DNA from: Mucilaginibacter roseus
Lineage (GTDB): Bacteria; Bacteroidota; Bacteroidia; Sphingobacteriales; Sphingobacteriaceae
Assembly (NCBI RefSeq): GCF_021215455.1
Contig: NZ_JAJPWV010000001.1
Location: 806,001 to 870,000 of the forward strand
DNA: 64,000 nt
Direction: 5' to 3'
Shown: in pieces, positions 59,289 through 64,000 of the stretch
How the letters are laid out: every line of letters starts with the position of its first letter
Position numbering within the stretch: position 1 is the first letter of the stretch
Translations under genes and position numbers: made by a program
The notes under the pieces: model-generated
Told to the model about the DNA's origin: nothing
Databases searched by the model: none
The model's input: only the letters and a program-made list of their open reading frames with translations

Positions 59289-60764
59289 ATGGACTTAAAG
59301 CAATACGATGTACAGAACTTTCATCCGAGATATCTTGATCAGGACGATGTCAACGAGCCTTTGAAGGTCATCAGTGATTTCTTTTCAGCTGATTGGTTAC
59401 CCGGACATTTAGAAAGCTTGTTCGATTGGCGAAAACATGTGATCGAAGAGGGGTATTACACGGATGAACATAAGAAAAGTCCAGCCGGATTGCTTTTTAC
59501 ACACCAATTAAATGCCACGCTAATTGAAGCTATATACTTAATCAGCCGTACCAAAAGGGCAATGAAACTTGCTGATGCCATTCATATTAACTTTGAAGTA
59601 CAATTGAAGCAGGAAGAGCATGAATGGCTGCATTATCCTTTTTACCTATCCTCAGCCGAACGTATCAATCCATATTATGCTATTAGTAACGTCTTTAAGG
59701 CCTACACAGTTGATCAGTATCTTGATTTACTTTATGAGTGGCTGGAAACGGGTCTTTCCAATCATTCAGCTGATGAGTTCTTAGATACCAGCGATGTGAT
59801 CTATTTCTACGAGAACATGCAAAAGCTTTATGAGGCCGCATGGATCATTAAGCAGCGCGAGATAGAACCAACATTTAAAAAGGGCCCTGATGAGTATGAT
59901 GAGATGGTAACAGTGCAAGCGAAACGTTATCCTGTAAAGTTGCCATTACTGAATTTCAATTGCAGATTTAACGAAGCTATTACACCCGCTGAACAGCATG
60001 GCTTAGATCAACTAGTTGAGATCATACTCAAAGAAATCGAGTCTGTATTAATGATTATTCACCTTGGGACACATCCTGATCCTGACACGTTTTATCTGCT
60101 AATTATCACAGAGGAGAAAGACAAAACACCAGAGCATCAACTCTTAGATAAGATCGAGAAGAAATGCGGACATCTCATCAATGTCTGCGCGATTGTTCAC
60201 AAGTCGGATGCTTTTCTTAGGGGGCTTGAGGAAGGAAGCCACTTTTTTATTAATGCTTTACAAAAAAATAAAATAGCATACCGATCATCCAAACTGGAGT
60301 TACCCGAACTACAAAATCCCGATGAAAAGTCTATCAGAGGTCAGGTAGAAGCTAGATGGAACCGTTGGGGTAAGCAAGGAAAAGACTTTCTCGATACATC
60401 TTTAACTTGCGTTGATGATGGTAATTATAACTTAGCGGTGTTCCTGATGCACCAGGCAGTAGAAAGCACGTTAAGTGCCATTATACGGGTTAATTTAGGT
60501 TATCGGCTTTCCATTCATAATCTGGCCAGGCAGCTAAGGATAACATTGATCTTCACAGATGACTTGAAAAATGTGTTTGACTTTAGTGAGGTAGACGATG
60601 TGCAGCTTTTCGAGTTGTTACAAACTGCCTATTCGGCAGCACGGTATAAAGATGATTTTTACGCTGACAAGGAAACTGTAAAGGCATTATCGGATAAGGT
60701 TTGCAAGCTTTTTATAACTGCTGAAGGAATGTATCACCAGATAATAGAACAAATGAAAGATTAG
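59289..60764 (+). CDS. Nucleotidyltransferase-like/HEPN-like protein, module copy 2
   Basis: A 491-residue paralogue of the 41704-43170 protein over its whole length. It has NFHPRYLDQDDVNEPLKVISDFFSADWLPGHLES at the start, IIHLGTHPDPDTFYLLIITEEKDK in the middle and GKQGKDFLDTSLTCVDDGNYNLAVFLMHQAVESTLSAII in the HEPN-like end. The start at 59289 (MDLKQYDVQNFHPRYL) agrees with copy 1. An ATG/leader further upstream at 59247 would be inside the conserved intergenic region. It is the second copy of a divergent two-gene module found in both islands. Confidence 0.75.
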   Translation: MDLKQYDVQNFHPRYLDQDDVNEPLKVISDFFSADWLPGHLESLFDWRKHVIEEGYYTDEHKKSPAGLLFTHQLNATLIEAIYLISRTKRAMKLADAIHINFEVQLKQEEHEWLHYPFYLSSAERINPYYAISNVFKAYTVDQYLDLLYEWLETGLSNHSADEFLDTSDVIYFYENMQKLYEAAWIIKQREIEPTFKKGPDEYDEMVTVQAKRYPVKLPLLNFNCRFNEAITPAEQHGLDQLVEIILKEIESVLMIIHLGTHPDPDTFYLLIITEEKDKTPEHQLLDKIEKKCGHLINVCAIVHKSDAFLRGLEEGSHFFINALQKNKIAYRSSKLELPELQNPDEKSIRGQVEARWNRWGKQGKDFLDTSLTCVDDGNYNLAVFLMHQAVESTLSAIIRVNLGYRLSIHNLARQLRITLIFTDDLKNVFDFSEVDDVQLFELLQTAYSAARYKDDFYADKETVKALSDKVCKLFITAEGMYHQIIEQMKD

Positions 60765-60938
60765 CCCTCGCAGGAAGGCAGTCGGTTGCATTTCACCAAC
60801 GCTATCGCTCCGGGTTCCATTACACCGACAGCCTTGCTGCCACACAGGCAATACTGTGGCTCGTTATCTCTCGCCATAAAATTGCCTTTCCCTCTGCATG
60901 GCAATTGACCACTGCACCGCCATCACAAAATTAGCGTC

Positions 60939-61017
60939 GCAGGAAAACTGTCAAGGGTATATAAACGCTGCAATTAATTTGATTTATAGGCAGCAGCGCC
61001 CTTGACAGTTTTCCTGC
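60939..61017. repeat. Long inverted repeat between HEPN-like and TOPRIM genes
   Basis: GCAGGAAAACTGTCAAGGG (60939-60957) and CCCTTGACAGTTTTCCTGC (60999-61017) are perfect 19-bp inverted repeats. Inside them CGCTGC (60966-60971) and GCAGCG (60993-60998) also pair. The 60765-61121 interval has no gene. The structure could extrude as a cruciform and may be an origin or a recombination or transfer site; similar blocks recur, as I recall, in Bacteroidota mobile DNA. Confidence 0.65.
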
Positions 61018-61121
61018 TTGCTGCTGCCGGTTGTTTAAGCGATGCAATGGAACTCTATGTTGTCCAATTTGAATTAGTATAGATTAATTTGCAGTTGTGG
61101 ATTTTACCATACAGGAAATTC

Positions 61122-61805
61122 TCATTCTATGTTTTCAGTAGCAAAATATGGTTTCAAAAATTCTCTGAACTTAGCCAAATCTTCGCATTGCTTATGATCT
61201 AAGTTCCAAAGCTCTTTTAGGCTGTAATCTCTAAGTGAAAGGTCGGAGTTATGGTTTAGTGTAAACAAATAGTACCCCAATCTAGTCTTCACGTCTGCAT
61301 GCTTGATGCCCGGAATATTTGTAGCAATTAGGCAAGAATGGTGATCACTTATACAATTCATAACACATTGTTTATCGACAGGAATGAGCTGCAATAGCAA
61401 ATCTTCCACCTCTCCATCAGACGAATTGTTGTGCCAAAGATAGTAATCAAACTTCACGCTATGTTGTTGTTGTATATCTAACAACTTTTGACTTGCACTT
61501 GCAAATCCATGATTGCCAGTACCCTTCTTTACTCCATCATTATCAATGGAAAAATCAGCGTCAAAAACAACCAAATTCACGCCGCCTTCTTCCATATTGT
61601 CACGCATTCGATCCAATACAATCTCATTTTTAAGCTCCCCACATCCGCCAATCTCTATTACTTCACAATGTGGGGCTAATTTTACTGAGGTGATTTTCTT
61701 ACTTTTAAAAGTTTTCTGCAAATCCAGATTCCAAAATTCTGCGAGGCAATGTCCAATAAATATTTGATCTGTTATTCCTTCACAAAAAATCAATATCTTA
61801 TTCAT
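61122..61805 (-). CDS. TOPRIM-like protein (DUF3226/DUF4435-like) paired with an ATPase
   Basis: A 227-residue protein. KILIFCEGITDQIFI at residues 3-17 has the Glu of a TOPRIM domain (Glu9, then Asp13), and VVFDADFSIDND near residue 87 has the D-x-D pair. TOPRIM domains are the nuclease part of OLD-type systems and PARIS AriB. The start at 61805 (MNKILIFCEG) is preferred over an ATG eight codons upstream. It overlaps the ATPase stop by 8 bp, so the two are coupled. The reading as a split OLD/PARIS-like defence pair is inferred from this pairing. Confidence 0.75.
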   Translation of the reverse strand: MNKILIFCEGITDQIFIGHCLAEFWNLDLQKTFKSKKITSVKLAPHCEVIEIGGCGELKNEIVLDRMRDNMEEGGVNLVVFDADFSIDNDGVKKGTGNHGFASASQKLLDIQQQHSVKFDYYLWHNNSSDGEVEDLLLQLIPVDKQCVMNCISDHHSCLIATNIPGIKHADVKTRLGYYLFTLNHNSDLSLRDYSLKELWNLDHKQCEDLAKFREFLKPYFATENIE

Positions 61806-64000
61806 GCACACCCTCCCCGCGTATTTCAAGGTTACCTTCTATAGCGGAATTAAAACTCTCAAACGGGTAACTCCGAATCTTAATATTACCAGCGACTTGC
61901 TTCAATTGAATTACACGCGAGTCCATTTGAAAAGCTTGTCCTAATTCTGCTACAACCTCGTTGAAGTAACGAATACATTCATCATTGTGAGTGGTTGCGA
62001 TTACCTGCGTTTGATCCTTTTTTGCAATTTCTAAAACAATTTTCCAGAAAAATTTAAATCTGGAATAGTGTATACCAGCATCAATTTCATCAATAAGAAC
62101 TCGTTTCCCCTTGTGCAATGCCAGTGAAACAAGTATTCTGAACAATTTGTTAGCTCCTTCACCATATTGATGTAGCGGACGATAGTTTTCTGGATAATCA
62201 GAATCTAAGAGCTCAATAGATCCGTTAGCTGTATCTACAATTATCCGATTTACTGTAGGAATAAATAACTTCATGTTATTCAAAAATTCCTGTTCGAGCC
62301 GAGGTTTTGTACCAATTTCATCTAGGTAAGCTTTGGCGAGGTCTATTCCAAAGCCTTTACCATAAGGAATAAACGGTGTCTTTATGGAGTCAGATACAGC
62401 AATATCGGTCAAACTTCTATAATCAATATCTGTAAATTCTAAGCTGTCAATATTAACTGGTGTTGTACTTGATTTGCTTAATTTCAATCTAAATTCCCAA
62501 GATTCCCGATTCTGCTCGATAATGAATTCAATCCAACTTTCGTTGTTATAATTTTTGTAATCAAGTAAAAATTTTTCGTCTAAATTGTAAACGTACCTAG
62601 CCTCTTCAGAGTTAATAGAGCGGTCGGGATATATATTACGCCTTTCAATATAAGCGAATGCTAAACGACGAAGTAGTTCTCGCTTATCATCAATAAATAA
62701 CAATGCCTCTAGAAAAGACGTTTTACCGATATTGTTATCACCTACAACGAGATTTAATAGCGACATGTTCTCTATTCTTACCTCATCAAATCCTCTAAAG
62801 TTTTTAATTGTAATGGTTTGAATATGATTGGGCAAGTCTTTTTGTGCTTTTGTGGGGATGCTTGGCAAATCATTCAGCTCTGAAGATGTGAACACATGAA
62901 ATCGAACCTTATTTATAAACGCTATATGCTTATAGATTTCATTAATCAAAGATACATCCTTGGACAATTGAAATAGTTTTTGAGCCCATCTGCTTAATAC
63001 GTATTGAAAATTGTTTGAAGAAAGATCCGGGCCTTGTAAAAGGTCCTTATAAAAATCGATTAGCACTTTAATGTTATTTGTGCTCGATGCTAACCTTTCA
63101 GCAAAACGGCCGATTTCTATAATTTCTGCCTCATCTTTTGTTTCAATCAAAAGTGCTTCGTAAACATATAATAAGGCGAAAAATAGTGGTTCTTGGCGAA
63201 GAAGTGTTTCTTTATGCGTAGAATAAAGCTCTATAATTTCTTTTCGAATATTTTTTTTCGCATAGAAGTCCTCAAGCTCCTTCATCAATCTTCCTTTCCA
63301 AAAGATTAGTTCGGGTATGTCCTCTTTCCTTAAAGAGACCTCGATTTTAGAGCGAACGTAAAATACTCCTTCTTCACCGCACTTTTCAAATGCCGTAATA
63401 GCATATTCGTAACGTTGGATAGCAAAATTTTTATTACCAATCTTACACCACACATCACGATCTGACGCTGTGCATATTTCCTCGAAAATATCAATCAGTA
63501 TTTTAATTGGCTCATTATCTACCGTTTTTTCAAGATAACTTAGTAGAGCTCTTATAATTTCTTCCCTCCAATGAGTGTTTTTTAACACAATACGAAGCTC
63601 GTTCCGCTTTTCATGTAAATAATTAAGATCATTGGATTGCAGGGTTTCAAATAGTATGAGATTAGCAATTATTAATCTAATTTTTTGTGTTTCACTGTTT
63701 GGGTCGGCCGAAAGACCTACGAATTCAGAAAGCATTTTGCCTTGCCAATAAGTGTCCGCTGCCGAGATAAAGCCCTCCAAACCAACTTCTTTTCTCAGAT
63801 AACATTTAGCTGCTTCCTCCCATTTAGCTTGCAATTTGTACATAAGAGCCAAGCATATATAATATTCAGCTTTATTGCCCAACCTAAGAAATTGATTTGC
63901 CGCCACTCGTAGCAAAAAAGGATTCTTGTCGAATATGCCCTGATTTTTATCCTTCACCGCATTCTCAATAGCCATAGCTGGAGTACTTTGCATGACGTTT
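61798..64000 (-). CDS. ABC-type (AAA) ATPase with N-terminal helical repeats, 5' end may lie outside window
   Basis: At least 731 residues. The first 370 or so are TPR-like helical repeats (FLRLGNKAEYYICLALMYKLQAKWEEAAKCYL). The ATPase has Walker A GDNNIGKTSF near residue 416, a signature-like YGEGANKLFRI, Walker B RVLIDEIDAGIH near residue 634 and H-loop ATTHND. The NFRGFDEVRIENMSLLNLVVGDN start is typical of OLD/RecF-like AAA_15/AAA_21 proteins. The ATG at 63993 is 7 bp from the window edge and no stop lies before it, so the protein may be longer. Its partner is the TOPRIM gene downstream. Confidence 0.8.
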   Translation of the reverse strand, partial: NVMQSTPAMAIENAVKDKNQGIFDKNPFLLRVAANQFLRLGNKAEYYICLALMYKLQAKWEEAAKCYLRKEVGLEGFISAADTYWQGKMLSEFVGLSADPNSETQKIRLIIANLILFETLQSNDLNYLHEKRNELRIVLKNTHWREEIIRALLSYLEKTVDNEPIKILIDIFEEICTASDRDVWCKIGNKNFAIQRYEYAITAFEKCGEEGVFYVRSKIEVSLRKEDIPELIFWKGRLMKELEDFYAKKNIRKEIIELYSTHKETLLRQEPLFFALLYVYEALLIETKDEAEIIEIGRFAERLASSTNNIKVLIDFYKDLLQGPDLSSNNFQYVLSRWAQKLFQLSKDVSLINEIYKHIAFINKVRFHVFTSSELNDLPSIPTKAQKDLPNHIQTITIKNFRGFDEVRIENMSLLNLVVGDNNIGKTSFLEALLFIDDKRELLRRLAFAYIERRNIYPDRSINSEEARYVYNLDEKFLLDYKNYNNESWIEFIIEQNRESWEFRLKLSKSSTTPVNIDSLEFTDIDYRSLTDIAVSDSIKTPFIPYGKGFGIDLAKAYLDEIGTKPRLEQEFLNNMKLFIPTVNRIIVDTANGSIELLDSDYPENYRPLHQYGEGANKLFRILVSLALHKGKRVLIDEIDAGIHYSRFKFFWKIVLEIAKKDQTQVIATTHNDECIRYFNEVVAELGQAFQMDSRVIQLKQVAGNIKIRSYPFESFNSAIEGNLEIRGEGVHE

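Overview
The window looks like a chromosome segment of a Sphingobacteriaceae member of the Bacteroidota (Mucilaginibacter/Pedobacter-like). This is inferred from menaquinone synthesis by the futalosine route (mqnE, mqnA), a ferredoxin-type sulfite reductase operon, TAnnTTTG promoter boxes, almost no Shine-Dalgarno sequences, and Bacteroidota-type integrase and mobilization genes. No rRNA, intact tRNA or CRISPR array was found.

Region 1 (1-28.5 kb) is core chromosome. It opens with a methionine operon on the minus strand (metY, metX, hom running off the left edge). Upstream of metY lie a SAM-I riboswitch and a 30-codon upstream ORF ending in a Cys/Met run. After the menaquinone genes comes a six-gene sulfate assimilation and siroheme operon on the minus strand (sulfite reductase, uroporphyrinogen methyltransferase, a siroheme synthase-TSUP permease fusion, cysH, cysD, cysN). 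Its leader encodes a short Cys-rich peptide whose 3' end can pair with the left arm of an intrinsic terminator, which is the layout of a cysteine-sensing transcription attenuator. An Rrf2 regulator lies just upstream, and serine acetyltransferase plus cysteine synthase lie a few kb away, so much of this region makes cysteine and methionine. The rest is housekeeping: MOSC protein, thioesterase, PAS histidine kinase, glucuronate isomerase, HAD phosphatase, metallo-hydrolase, MscS channel and a GH26 mannanase.

Region 2 (28.59-51.05 kb) is a genomic island bounded by 43-44 bp direct repeats that include what looks like the 3' end of a tRNA-Pro gene. A tyrosine integrase sits just inside the right repeat, and repeated TGTTCACC motifs look like integrase arm sites. 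Cargo is defence-like: a caspase-NACHT-repeat protein, a divergent two-gene operon, a large predicted nuclease with zinc ribbon, two AlbA_2 (Schlafen-like) cassettes, an XRE regulator with a nucleotidyltransferase/HEPN-like protein, another HEPN protein and a DUF1016 nuclease. Two noncoding copies of a structured element with a covarying closing stem also lie here.

Region 3 (51.05 kb to the right edge) appears to be a second island in tandem, because the right repeat is still not joined to a tRNA body. It carries a type II CBASS operon (CD-NTase, Cap2, Cap3, membrane effector), a mobilization module (excisionase-like HTH, MobC, relaxase and a gene overlapping the relaxase out of frame), an RRM protein, a second copy of the XRE plus nucleotidyltransferase/HEPN module with conserved intergenic operators, and a TOPRIM gene paired with a repeat-ABC ATPase cut by the window edge.
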